DNA of 24,625 bases, taken from positions 1-24,625 of the forward strand of contig JAHIMV010000060.1 of assembly GCA_018896315.1 (NCBI GenBank). Reading direction: 5' to 3'. The number at the start of each line of letters is the position of its first letter. Within the stretch, counting starts at the first letter, position 1. The notes under the pieces are model-generated. The model did not search any database. It was not told the origin of the DNA and worked only from the letters and a program-made list of their open reading frames with translations. This stretch comes from Patescibacteria group bacterium. GTDB lineage: Bacteria; Patescibacteriota; Patescibacteriia; UBA2591; UBA6264. Shown here one piece after another: positions 13,019 through 20,460 of the stretch. The position numbers were made by a program, and so were the translations under genes.

Positions 13019-14511
13019 GCCAATCTCTTTTTTAACTCCTTAGCTATTTTTCCTTGATCAACCACCTCTTGATTGCCTGTATGCATATCGCGGATAATAA
13101 TAGTTTTGTCTAAAACTTCTTGCTGGCCAAGAATCAGGGTTAATTTTACTCCTAATTTATTGGCCATTTCCATTTGGGCCTTTAAACTATCTCTGCCTAA
13201 ATTTTCTACAACTTTAATGCCTTGTTGGCGAAGATCTTCAAAAAGTTTTAAAGCCCTGCGGCAAGCGGCTTCGCCAATTTGGGCAAGGAAAATTTGCGGC
13301 CCACGCGTCTTAGGAATTTTTACCTTTTGTATCTTTATTTCCTGAATAATTCTTTCTAATCCATAAGCTACTCCAATAGCTGGGGATGGCCGCCCCCCTA
13401 AACTTTCTACTAAAGTATCATATCTTCCTCCTCCGCCTAATGCTGATTGGGGACCGGGAGCAACAATTATTTCTTTTTCTTTTTTGTCTTCTCCTTCTTG
13501 CTCATTCTCCTCTTTTTTCTGTTTTTGCTCTTTTACTTCTGGCCGTTCGGGCCAAATCTCAAAAACTGTTCTAGTATAATAGTCTAATCCTCTAACCAAA
13601 TAAGGATTTAACTTATAAATAACATTTGCTTCATCAAGATATTCTAAAACTTTAACAAAATGACTTTGGCATTCTGGACATAAATCATCTACTAATTGAG
13701 GAGCTTGTGAAATTAAATCTTTACAACCAGAATTTTGGCAATCTAAGATTCTTAAAGGATTTGATTTTAGTCTCCTCTGACAATCAGGACATAGCCATTT
13801 TTGTTTTAAACGAAAATAACTGACTAATTTTGAACGATAAGGCTTGCGGCATTCTGGACAACCCAAACTATTCACTTGAATGGCTGTTTGAATTCCTAAT
13901 GTATTGAAAAGGGCTTGGGAAAAAAGAATAATTTGAGCATCAATAGAAGCTTTTTCTGATCCTAAAATTTCTAAATTAAATTGATGGAGTTGGCGATAAC
14001 GACCAGCTTGAGGTCGTTCGTAACGGAAAAGAGGTCCAAAACAAAAAAGCTTAACTGGTTGAGATAAATTAAACATCCCCTGCTCAATATAGGCGCGAAC
14101 AATTGAAGGCGTAAATTCAGGGCGCATGACTACTTTGGTTCCGCTCCGATCAGTAAATTGATACATTTGTTTTTCAACTATATCAGAAGTTAATCCTGTA
14201 GACTTTATAAAAAGCATTTGCTCTTCAAGGACTGGAACCATAATTTTTTTAAAACCGTACGCTTCAGCTAAATCTGTAGTTTTTTTTAAAAGATAATCCC
14301 AAGTCTTTACTTCTTCAGGCAGAATATCCTTCATTCCTCTTAAAACCTGTGGTGTATATTTCCCTCCCATTTTTACTTTAACTGGCTTGTGTTTGGATTT
14401 AATTTGTTTTTTTATAACCTTTTTAGATTTTTTCTTTACTATTAACTTTTTTTTAATCAATTTATCTTTTTTCTTTTTTAGTTTTTTAGGCTTTTTTACT
14501 TTTTTAGGCAT
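13015..14511 (-). CDS. hisS: Histidyl-tRNA synthetase
   Basis: Class II synthetase that charges tRNA-His; 498 aa. Motif 2 with RYERPQAGRYRQLHQF, the histidine motif LVRGLDYYTRTVFEI, GGGGRYD and the motif 3 region GVAYGLERI are intact, and the C-terminal anticodon-binding domain is complete. A Cys-rich insertion (CPEC, CPDC, CQNSGC, CPEC, about residues 218-284) resembles that of other bacterial HisRS of this type and could bind Zn. Two oddities: a Lys-rich N-terminal extension (26 Lys in the first 47 residues), and a highly charged Glu/Lys insertion between the histidine motif and GGGGRYD. The core begins near TPQVLRGMKDILP. An internal ATG at residue 48 could be an alternative start. It lies 18 nt after lepB and overlaps mtaB by 4 nt. 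Confidence 0.95.
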   Translation of the reverse strand: MPKKVKKPKKLKKKKDKLIKKKLIVKKKSKKVIKKQIKSKHKPVKVKMGGKYTPQVLRGMKDILPEEVKTWDYLLKKTTDLAEAYGFKKIMVPVLEEQMLFIKSTGLTSDIVEKQMYQFTDRSGTKVVMRPEFTPSIVRAYIEQGMFNLSQPVKLFCFGPLFRYERPQAGRYRQLHQFNLEILGSEKASIDAQIILFSQALFNTLGIQTAIQVNSLGCPECRKPYRSKLVSYFRLKQKWLCPDCQRRLKSNPLRILDCQNSGCKDLISQAPQLVDDLCPECQSHFVKVLEYLDEANVIYKLNPYLVRGLDYYTRTVFEIWPERPEVKEQKQKKEENEQEGEDKKEKEIIVAPGPQSALGGGGRYDTLVESLGGRPSPAIGVAYGLERIIQEIKIQKVKIPKTRGPQIFLAQIGEAACRRALKLFEDLRQQGIKVVENLGRDSLKAQMEMANKLGVKLTLILGQQEVLDKTIIIRDMHTGNQEVVDQGKIAKELKKRLA

Positions 14512-14529
14512 ATTTTAATTAATTATTTC

Positions 14530-15144
14530 TTAATAAATAAAAATGGGCATTTCAATTAAACCAATTTCTTTAAATGGCCAACCTCTAAACCATGTCCGGC
14601 CATTAATATTCTCCCTGCTTATTGGACCAAAAACCCGTGAATCTAAACTCATGTTGCGATTATCACCTAAAACATAATATTGATCATCTTGTAATTCAAC
14701 ACTGATCTGGCCAGGAGTCGTTGTTCCAGAAGCCAAATAAGTATCTTCTTTTAGTTTTAGGCCCCGAACAAACTGAGTGTTTTCAATTAAAATACCGCCT
14801 TTTTCAATTAAAATTTTTTCATTTGGCAGACCAATAATTCTTTTAATTAAATAATCTTTTGGATTAGACGGTGATTGAAAAACAATTACTTCTCCTCTTT
14901 TTGGTTCACGAAAACGATAGGTAATTTTTTCAATAATTAAATATTCATTATCATAAAAACTTGGTTCCATTGATGGCCCGACAACATAAAATGGTTGAAA
15001 AACAAAACGATGAATTGGCCAGACAATAATAAAGGCTAGAACGACTAATTTGATTACATCAAAAACAAATGACAAAAAGGGCGGCATTTTTTTAAAAAAT
15101 CGTTTCTTATTTTTTTTTTTATTCTGTAAAATATTTTCTAACAT
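14530..15144 (-). CDS. lepB: Signal peptidase I
   Basis: Membrane serine protease that removes signal peptides from exported proteins; 204 aa. One N-terminal membrane segment lies at about 24-45 (FVFDVIKLVVLAFIIVWPI), after a Lys-rich cytoplasmic tail. The catalytic Ser is in GPSMEPSF (58-59 region) and the general-base Lys is in YLIKRIIGLP (about residue 100). Box E, GDNRNMSLDSR, is present near 160-170. It is a short, single-membrane-segment type. It starts 9 nt after the DUF2304 gene and ends 18 nt before hisS. A likely client is the secreted module protein on the plus strand, whose signal peptide ends AQA. Confidence 0.94.
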   Translation of the reverse strand: MLENILQNKKKNKKRFFKKMPPFLSFVFDVIKLVVLAFIIVWPIHRFVFQPFYVVGPSMEPSFYDNEYLIIEKITYRFREPKRGEVIVFQSPSNPKDYLIKRIIGLPNEKILIEKGGILIENTQFVRGLKLKEDTYLASGTTTPGQISVELQDDQYYVLGDNRNMSLDSRVFGPISRENINGRTWFRGWPFKEIGLIEMPIFIY

Positions 15145-15153
15145 ATTTGTTGG

Positions 15154-15477
15154 TTACTTATCTTTAATAGCCATTTCCCTAATTATCTTGGTAATATTTT
15201 TTTCTATCTTTTCTAACTTTAATCTTAATCTAAAAATAAGATAAAATAAGACGGCTATTCCCAAATAAAGCAAAACTTCTATTCCCATTCCAGAAAAGCC
15301 TAAATCAGCCACTAATTTATCAATCCACTTTAAAGAAAGAATTAAAATAGCCGCTAAACACCAAAAAACCAGCCAAAAAATAAATTCATTAGCCCTAATT
15401 TGTTTTTTTCGTTTCTGTAGAAAAAGTCGTACCAAAAAAAATCCAATAATAACTAAAGCAAGTATCTGTTGAAACAT
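15154..15477 (-). CDS. DUF2304 family membrane protein
   Basis: 107 aa with three predicted membrane helices: residues 2-19, about 32-50 (FIFWLVFWCLAAILILSLK) and about 66-82. A charged tail, LRLKLEKIEKNITKIIREMA, follows. Length, topology and the Trp-rich second helix match DUF2304. These proteins are commonly encoded beside GT2 polyprenyl-phosphate glycosyltransferases, as here, and may anchor or assist them (context inference). It opens the lepB-hisS-mtaB unit. It is separated from the glycosyltransferase gene by a variant palindromic element, so the two may be transcribed separately despite the functional link. Confidence 0.82.
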   Translation of the reverse strand: MFQQILALVIIGFFLVRLFLQKRKKQIRANEFIFWLVFWCLAAILILSLKWIDKLVADLGFSGMGIEVLLYLGIAVLFYLIFRLRLKLEKIEKNITKIIREMAIKDK

Positions 15478-15667
15478 TCGAAAAAAATTATTAATTAATT
15501 TTTTGAGAACCCAGCACTCAGTTCTTTTATAATAGTATTTTTATCTAGTTTAAACGGAAATATCTTTCTAAAGTAATAAATTCGGAAAACTATGCTGGGT
15601 GCTGGGTAAAGGTTTTCTAACAAAAATTTCTGCGTCTATGACTTGAAATTTTTGAGAAAACTCTTTA
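15478..15667. repeat. Family I element, variant copy 4 (glycosyltransferase-DUF2304)
   Basis: The stop-codon stem-loop is clear: GTTTTCT (15612-15618) with AGAAAAC (15655-15661), and CAAAAATTTC (15621-15630) with GAAATTTTTG (15645-15654). The outer stem is replaced by ACCCAGCAC (15509-15517) with GTGCTGGGT (15599-15607), enclosing about 81 nt of AT-rich loop. The TTTGGC leader is missing before the DUF2304 ATG. Confidence 0.7.
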
Positions 15668-16336
15668 ATCCATTAATTTTGCCAAAAATAAATCTTTAAT
15701 TATTTTAATTCCCCCGCCAAAACATTGGCCAAAATCATGATAAATAACAGTTATGGGAACTTCTTTTATTTTAAAATTATTTTTAAAAACCTTATAAAGG
15801 ATTTCGCTACAATGAGCCATTCCATCATTCTCAATTTGAATGACTTGTACCGCTCTTTTAGACAAAGCGCGAAAACCACTTTGAGGATCAGTTAAAGAAA
15901 ACCCAATTATAAGCTTATTGGCTAAATGAGCCAAAGGAATAATAATTTGTCTTTTAAACCAAGGAATTTCCGATTTCTTTTCTAAAAAACGAGAGCCAAA
16001 AACTACTTCTGCCTCACCTTGTTCTAGAGGCTGGACAATATCTTTAATTTCTTCAGCTAAAAATTGTCCGTCGGCGTCAAAGTGAACAATAATTTCTCCG
16101 CCTTTTTCCAAAGCATACTGATTACCTGTTTGTAATGCGGCTCCTTGCCCGCGGTTTATTAAATGTCGCAAAACAGTTACTCCTTGTTGTTCTGCTAATT
16201 GGGCTGTTTGGTCACTTGACCCATCATCAACAACAACTATTTCATTAACCAATGGTTTAACCTTATTAATTATTTCAATAATTGTTTTTTCCTCATTATA
16301 TGCAGGAATAACAACGATAATCTTATTCTTGATCAT
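15665..16336 (-). CDS. GT2 glycosyltransferase (dolichyl-phosphate mannosyltransferase-like)
   Basis: 223-aa family 2 glycosyltransferase of the DPM1/polyprenyl-phosphate type, acting on the inner face of the membrane. Visible features are VVIPAYNEE (8-16), VVVDDGSSD (34-42), the metal-binding HFDADGQF (about 84-91), and the acceptor region DPQSGFRALS. No C-terminal membrane segment is present, so it is the soluble catalytic type. It probably transfers a sugar from a nucleotide donor to a lipid carrier; sugar and lipid are unknown. The start overlaps the epimerase gene by 14 nt, which suggests coupled expression in one glycan pathway. The stop codon lies in the variant Family I stem-loop. Confidence 0.88.
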   Translation of the reverse strand: MIKNKIIVVIPAYNEEKTIIEIINKVKPLVNEIVVVDDGSSDQTAQLAEQQGVTVLRHLINRGQGAALQTGNQYALEKGGEIIVHFDADGQFLAEEIKDIVQPLEQGEAEVVFGSRFLEKKSEIPWFKRQIIIPLAHLANKLIIGFSLTDPQSGFRALSKRAVQVIQIENDGMAHCSEILYKVFKNNFKIKEVPITVIYHDFGQCFGGGIKIIKDLFLAKLMD

Positions 16337-17375
16337 ATTTATTGACTAAAGGTTGAAGAAGTATACGATTAGCTCTAACATAATCAATTAATTTTCTAAG
16401 TCCATCATCCAATTGAATAACGGGGAGCCAATTTAATTTTTGTCTCGCCAAAGAAATGTCTGGCAAACCCAACGCCGTCATAAAAAGCAAAGCCGGTCTA
16501 TACTCAACCTTTGATTGAGAGTCAGTTAACTGAATGATTTTCTGGGCCAAATCAACTAATTTATACTTTTGAGAATGACCTAAATTCATTGGCCCTGGCT
16601 CTTCTGATTTCATTAACGCCACTATCCCACTAACCATATCACTAACCTCACAAAGAGAAGTGGCAAATTCTTCATTGCCATAAATAATCAAAGGTTTGTT
16701 ATTAATTGCCTGAAGAACAAAATCAGGCACCATTTGTCCATCAAAAAGAGCTTCTCTTGGTCCATAAGTTCTGAAAACACGAGCAATCTTAACGTCAACT
16801 TGATAAACATCTCTATAAGTGACAATAGCCGTTTCAGCAAATCTCTTTCCTTCGTCATAACAAGCCCTTGGACTAGTAAAATTTACTGTTCCGACATCAT
16901 CTTCTTTAAAAACTTGTTTTTCTTTGCTTCGAGGACCATAAACTACTGATGAAGAAGTAAAGAGCATTTTTGCGTTATAAAAACGGGCTATTTCTAAAAC
17001 ATTAAGAACACCAATTGAATTAGTCTGTAGTGTTTGGATGCGCAGTTCATTAAAATTTTTTGCCGAAGTTGGACAAGCTAAATGATAAATTTCTTGTATA
17101 CCCTGAATCTTTATTTTAAAATCCTTTAACTCTGGGAAGATCTCAAAATCAATCGGCTCGTTAATGTCGTGCTTGATAAAACGGAAGTTTGGATTTTGCA
17201 ATAAATGTTTGATTTTATCAACATCTCCCCCTCCAACAAAGTTGTCCAAGCAAATAATATTGTTTTCTTTGACTAATCGGTCACATAAATGTGAACCAAT
17301 AAATCCTGCTCCTCCGGTAATTAAAATATTTTTTGTCTTACCGAGGTAAAACTTTTTTGTTTTGCCTATTTTCAT
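16323..17375 (-). CDS. NAD-dependent epimerase/dehydratase, UXS-like
   Basis: 350-aa extended short-chain dehydrogenase acting on nucleotide sugars. The NAD-binding TGGAGFIGSH is at about 20-29, with an acidic residue at the end of the second strand (CLDNF). HLACPTSAKNF and SPRACYDEGKRFAET are the strongest clues: they match UDP-glucuronate decarboxylase-type enzymes and contain the catalytic Tyr-x3-Lys (YDEGK). RVFRTYGPREALFDGQ and CEVSDMVSG follow in family order. The product could also be another 4,6-dehydratase or epimerase. It heads the unit with the GT2 enzyme. The ATG abuts the conserved leader, so MKIGKTKK is kept as the N-terminus. Confidence 0.86.
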   Translation of the reverse strand: MKIGKTKKFYLGKTKNILITGGAGFIGSHLCDRLVKENNIICLDNFVGGGDVDKIKHLLQNPNFRFIKHDINEPIDFEIFPELKDFKIKIQGIQEIYHLACPTSAKNFNELRIQTLQTNSIGVLNVLEIARFYNAKMLFTSSSVVYGPRSKEKQVFKEDDVGTVNFTSPRACYDEGKRFAETAIVTYRDVYQVDVKIARVFRTYGPREALFDGQMVPDFVLQAINNKPLIIYGNEEFATSLCEVSDMVSGIVALMKSEEPGPMNLGHSQKYKLVDLAQKIIQLTDSQSKVEYRPALLFMTALGLPDISLARQKLNWLPVIQLDDGLRKLIDYVRANRILLQPLVNKYDQE

Positions 17376-17425
17376 GCCAAATTTGTTAAAATTTTAAGTT
17401 ATTTATTGACGAAGAAATTTTACTA

Positions 17426-17538
17426 CCCGCCCGCCTTGACTTCGCCGCTTTGTTTAATTTTATAAACAGTAGACTGTTTATTTTCTGAATTTTATCCAAA
17501 AAATTCGGACAAAATCAGTCAAGGTGAAGTCGGGCAGG
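17426..17538. repeat. Nested palindromic insertion inside Family I copy 3
   Basis: Copies 1 and 2 read straight from TTATTA into GAAATTTGAGC. Copy 3 has ACTA, then this insert, then GAAGTTTGAGC. Its ends are imperfectly inverted (CCCGCCCGCCTTGACTTCGCC with GGTGAAGTCGGGCAGG), and it contains AAACAGT-AG-ACTGTTT and CTGAATTTT...AAAAATTCGG. Confidence 0.65.
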
Positions 17539-17550
17539 GAAGTTTGAGCA

Positions 17551-17606
17551 CCCTGTTAAATGCCGCCCTGCGGCAATTTCGCTAAAAGCGAAATTATTTA
17601 ACAGGG
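17551..17606. repeat. 56-nt three-stem junction core, copy 3
   Basis: Identical to 6780-6835 and 11569-11624 over all 56 bases, although the flanking stem-loop and leader have diverged. Confidence 0.9.
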
Positions 17607-17663
17607 TAAAGGTTTTGTAACCAAAATTTGCTCGCTTACACTCCAAATTTTGGACAAAATTCT

Positions 17664-19862
17664 TTATTTTTTAGGTCTGAAGGGGCGACGAAACAGAGGC
17701 TTATCTGAATTATTTGACGAATATGCCGGTCTCTCTTTTAATGCTTTCATTGAAAGACTAATTTTCCCTTGATCAATTTTTATTATCTTTACTGGAACAA
17801 TGTCTCCAATTTTTACCACATCATCTGGGTGTTTTACATGATGGTGTTCCATTTCTGAAACATGAACCATGCCGTCTTGACCAGAAACAAGCTCCACAAA
17901 AGCGCCAAAATCCATAATTCTTACTACTTTACCTTGAAATATTTCCCCAACTTTAAATTCTCGAGCAATGTCTTTAATCCATTGAACAGCTCTTTTTAAT
18001 GATTCATTATCGTCAGAGGTAATAGAAACAGTACCGTCTTGCTCAATATCAATCATTGCTCCTGTTTGCTTAATAATCTCATTAATAACCTTACCCCCGG
18101 CACCAACAACATCTCTAATTTTATCTGGATTAATTGTCACCACCATTATTTTTGGCGCATAAGGAGACAGTTCTGCTCTTGATTGAGATAAAACTTGAGT
18201 CATTTTTTCCAAAACCTGTTGACGCGCCTTTGAAGAAGCAACTAAGGTTTTTTCTACTATATCAAGATTAATGCCATTAGTTTTAGTATCCATTTGAATA
18301 GCGGTAATTCCTTCTGCTGTCCCAATTACCTTAAAATCCATTCCTCCAGGGCCATCTTCTAAATCCTGAATATCAGTCAAAAGTTTGTATCTTTTAAATC
18401 CTTTTTCATCTTCTTCTGAAGCCAAGCCAATAGCAATTCCTGCCACTGGTTTTTTAATGGGGATACCAGCGTCCATGGCTGCCAAAACAGAAGCGCAAAC
18501 TGCTCCCATTGAAGTTGAACCGTTAGAAGAAAGTGATTCTGAGACAATACGAATGGTGTGTGGAAAATCTTCTTTTTTCGGCAAGATTGGCAAAATTCCT
18601 TTTTCAGCTAATGCCCCGTGACCAACTTCTCGCCGGCTAGTTGATCTCATATTTCTTACCTCGCCTGAACAATAAGGGGGAAAATTGTAATGATGCATAA
18701 AGCGCTTACGCCCCTCTCCTTCCATGGTATCTAAATATTGTTCTGAGCCAGGAGCCGCCAATGTAACAATGGAAAGGGTTTGGGTCTCTCCTCGAGAAAA
18801 AAGAGCTGAACCATGAACTCTGGGCAAAATTCCCACCTGACAATCAAGCACTCTAATTTCATCCAACTGGCGTCCATCAATTCGTTGGTCTTTATCTAAA
18901 ATTCTCTGACTAACTTGACGATAAATTAATTTATTAGCAAAATCAACCATTTTTTGTCTTTTTTCCTTGCCAATTTGTTTTTCAATTAAAAGTTCATCTA
19001 AACGAGCTCTAATTTTTTCAGCCGCACCTATTCTATCTTTTTTTGTTTTTAAAACATGTTCAAATAAATATTTAGGCGCTTCTTTTTCAATTATATCTTT
19101 AGTAATTCTTTTTAACTCTTGTTTAGCTAAAAAATCTTCATCCGTCAAATCGGCCACCAAAGAGGTTTTTTCTTTGCCAACTTTTTTCTGAATACTTTTA
19201 ATAAATTTATTAATTTCTTCCAAGTGGCTTAAACCATATTTAATTGCTTCATTTGTAACCTTGTTATCTATTTCTTTGGCTTCTGCATCTAACATAATTA
19301 TTCTATCCTTGGTGCCGCAAACTATTAATTCTAAATCACTTTTTTCTCTGTCTTCGTAAGATGGATTTAAGATCCACTCGCTTTTCTTTTCTGACTCAAC
19401 AGGAGTTCGACTAACTCTAACCCCTGAAATTGGTCCGTCCCAGGCAATATCAGAAATACTTAAGGCAATTGCCGCTCCCCAAAGGGAAACAATATCTGGA
19501 TCGTTTTCTTGATCGACTGAGAGTACAGTTAAAACAACTTGAACAGCTCGCCGACTTTCTTCATTAAAAAAAGGTCGAATTGAACGATCAATTAATCGAC
19601 CTGTTAAAATCGCCTCATCCGGCGGGCGAGTTTCTCTTTTAATAAAACGAGAACCTTTAATCCGCCCTGCGGCATAAAACTTCTCTTCATATTCTACTGA
19701 AAGAGGAAAATAGTCTATTTCTTTTTCCTCTTCTCCTAAAACTGCTGTGGCTAAAACAGTTGTTTCGCCATATTGAACAATACAACTTCCATTTGCTTGT
19801 CCAGCTACTTCACCAGTTTTAACAATTAATTCTTTTTCTCCTATTTCTATAGTAAATTTCAT
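17664..19862 (-). CDS. pnp: Polyribonucleotide nucleotidyltransferase (PNPase)
   Basis: Phosphorolytic 3'-5' exoribonuclease and RNA polymerising enzyme; 732 aa, full length. The two RNase PH-like domains are present. The second carries FSRGETQTLSI, the phosphate-binding SSNGSTSMGAVC, and DIQDLEDGPGGMDFKVIG with the metal-binding Asp residues near 491-505. The KH domain has GAGGKVINEI near 586-595. The S1 domain (about 637-705, FQGKVVRIMDFGAFVEL) is followed by a basic tail. Its ATG follows the stop of the NYN gene with no spacer (TAAATG), so translation is likely coupled. It acts in mRNA decay in the cytoplasm. The stop codon is the first base triplet of Family I copy 3. Confidence 0.96.
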   Translation of the reverse strand: MKFTIEIGEKELIVKTGEVAGQANGSCIVQYGETTVLATAVLGEEEKEIDYFPLSVEYEEKFYAAGRIKGSRFIKRETRPPDEAILTGRLIDRSIRPFFNEESRRAVQVVLTVLSVDQENDPDIVSLWGAAIALSISDIAWDGPISGVRVSRTPVESEKKSEWILNPSYEDREKSDLELIVCGTKDRIIMLDAEAKEIDNKVTNEAIKYGLSHLEEINKFIKSIQKKVGKEKTSLVADLTDEDFLAKQELKRITKDIIEKEAPKYLFEHVLKTKKDRIGAAEKIRARLDELLIEKQIGKEKRQKMVDFANKLIYRQVSQRILDKDQRIDGRQLDEIRVLDCQVGILPRVHGSALFSRGETQTLSIVTLAAPGSEQYLDTMEGEGRKRFMHHYNFPPYCSGEVRNMRSTSRREVGHGALAEKGILPILPKKEDFPHTIRIVSESLSSNGSTSMGAVCASVLAAMDAGIPIKKPVAGIAIGLASEEDEKGFKRYKLLTDIQDLEDGPGGMDFKVIGTAEGITAIQMDTKTNGINLDIVEKTLVASSKARQQVLEKMTQVLSQSRAELSPYAPKIMVVTINPDKIRDVVGAGGKVINEIIKQTGAMIDIEQDGTVSITSDDNESLKRAVQWIKDIAREFKVGEIFQGKVVRIMDFGAFVELVSGQDGMVHVSEMEHHHVKHPDDVVKIGDIVPVKIIKIDQGKISLSMKALKERPAYSSNNSDKPLFRRPFRPKK

Positions 19863-20366
19863 TTATTTTTTAATTAAAAATCTTTTCTTATATTTGCTTA
19901 GGTCAGTAAACACATCAACTGTTTCAATTAATTTAGCTGAAGTTGTTTCCTTAAAGCCTAAAAGTTCGACCAAACATCCTTTGTTTTCTCTTAAATAATT
20001 AACCAAAGGTATGTAATCGCCATCACCTGTAACTAGGGTAATGACATCTAATTTATTTGCCATTTTAATGGCATCAACTGCTAAGCCAACATCCCAATCA
20101 GCTTTTTTCATTCCTCCTGGAAAAACTTGCAAATCCTTTACTTTTAATTCAAATCCCTGCTTGGAAATAGCGTCAAAAAAGCTTTGTTCTTCTTTTGATT
20201 TTGAACGAACCACATAAGCAATAGCTCGAATAAGCTGGCGATTGCCAATTGCTGTTTCTAAAATTTTGGCAAAATTAACATTTGCTTTGTATAAATTCTT
20301 GGCTGAGTGGTACATGTTCGCAACGTCAACAAAAATGCCAGCGCGTTGATCTTTATATTTAGTCAT
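19863..20366 (-). CDS. NYN-domain (LabA/DUF88-like) putative ribonuclease
   Basis: 167-aa PIN-like NYN domain protein. The conserved acidic residues are all present: Asp14 (FVDVANMY), Asp90/Asp92 (ADWDVGLAVDAI) and Asp115/Asp117 (VTGDGDYIPLV), the layout of a metal-dependent RNase active site. No accessory domain is visible. It is directly joined to pnp (stop and start adjacent), which supports a role in RNA processing or decay; the substrate is unknown. Only 24 nt of upstream DNA remain before the IS3-family element ends, so its original promoter may have been displaced. Confidence 0.87.
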   Translation of the reverse strand: MTKYKDQRAGIFVDVANMYHSAKNLYKANVNFAKILETAIGNRQLIRAIAYVVRSKSKEEQSFFDAISKQGFELKVKDLQVFPGGMKKADWDVGLAVDAIKMANKLDVITLVTGDGDYIPLVNYLRENKGCLVELLGFKETTSAKLIETVDVFTDLSKYKKRFLIKK

Positions 20367-20460
20367 ATTTTTTATTATTTAATTCTAAAATGGGAAGTGA
20401 GCCCCTTTCGTGAGACACTTTTCCGCTTTTTTAAGTTTGTGGATAACTCAGATTAAAGGG

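Larger units (their letters stand above)
17376..17666. repeat. Family I stop-to-start element, copy 3, with nested insertion (pnp-epimerase)
   Basis: Same parts and order as copies 1 and 2: a stop-codon stem-loop (17611-17618 with 17654-17660, and perfect CCAAAATTTG with CAAATTTTGG), the 56-nt core at 17551-17606, and a leader ending TTTTAACAAATTTGGC. The leader is split by about 113 nt of extra palindromic DNA (17426-17538). Confidence 0.85.

Noticed and set aside
6780..17606. CRISPR repeats
   Set aside because: The 56-nt repeats are kilobases apart, one per boundary, with no spacer array and no cas genes.
20438..20446. Perfect DnaA box (TTATCCACA on the minus strand)
   Set aside because: It is a single site inside the IS, with no cluster, no AT-rich unwinding region and no dnaA or dnaN nearby; chance is a sufficient explanation.
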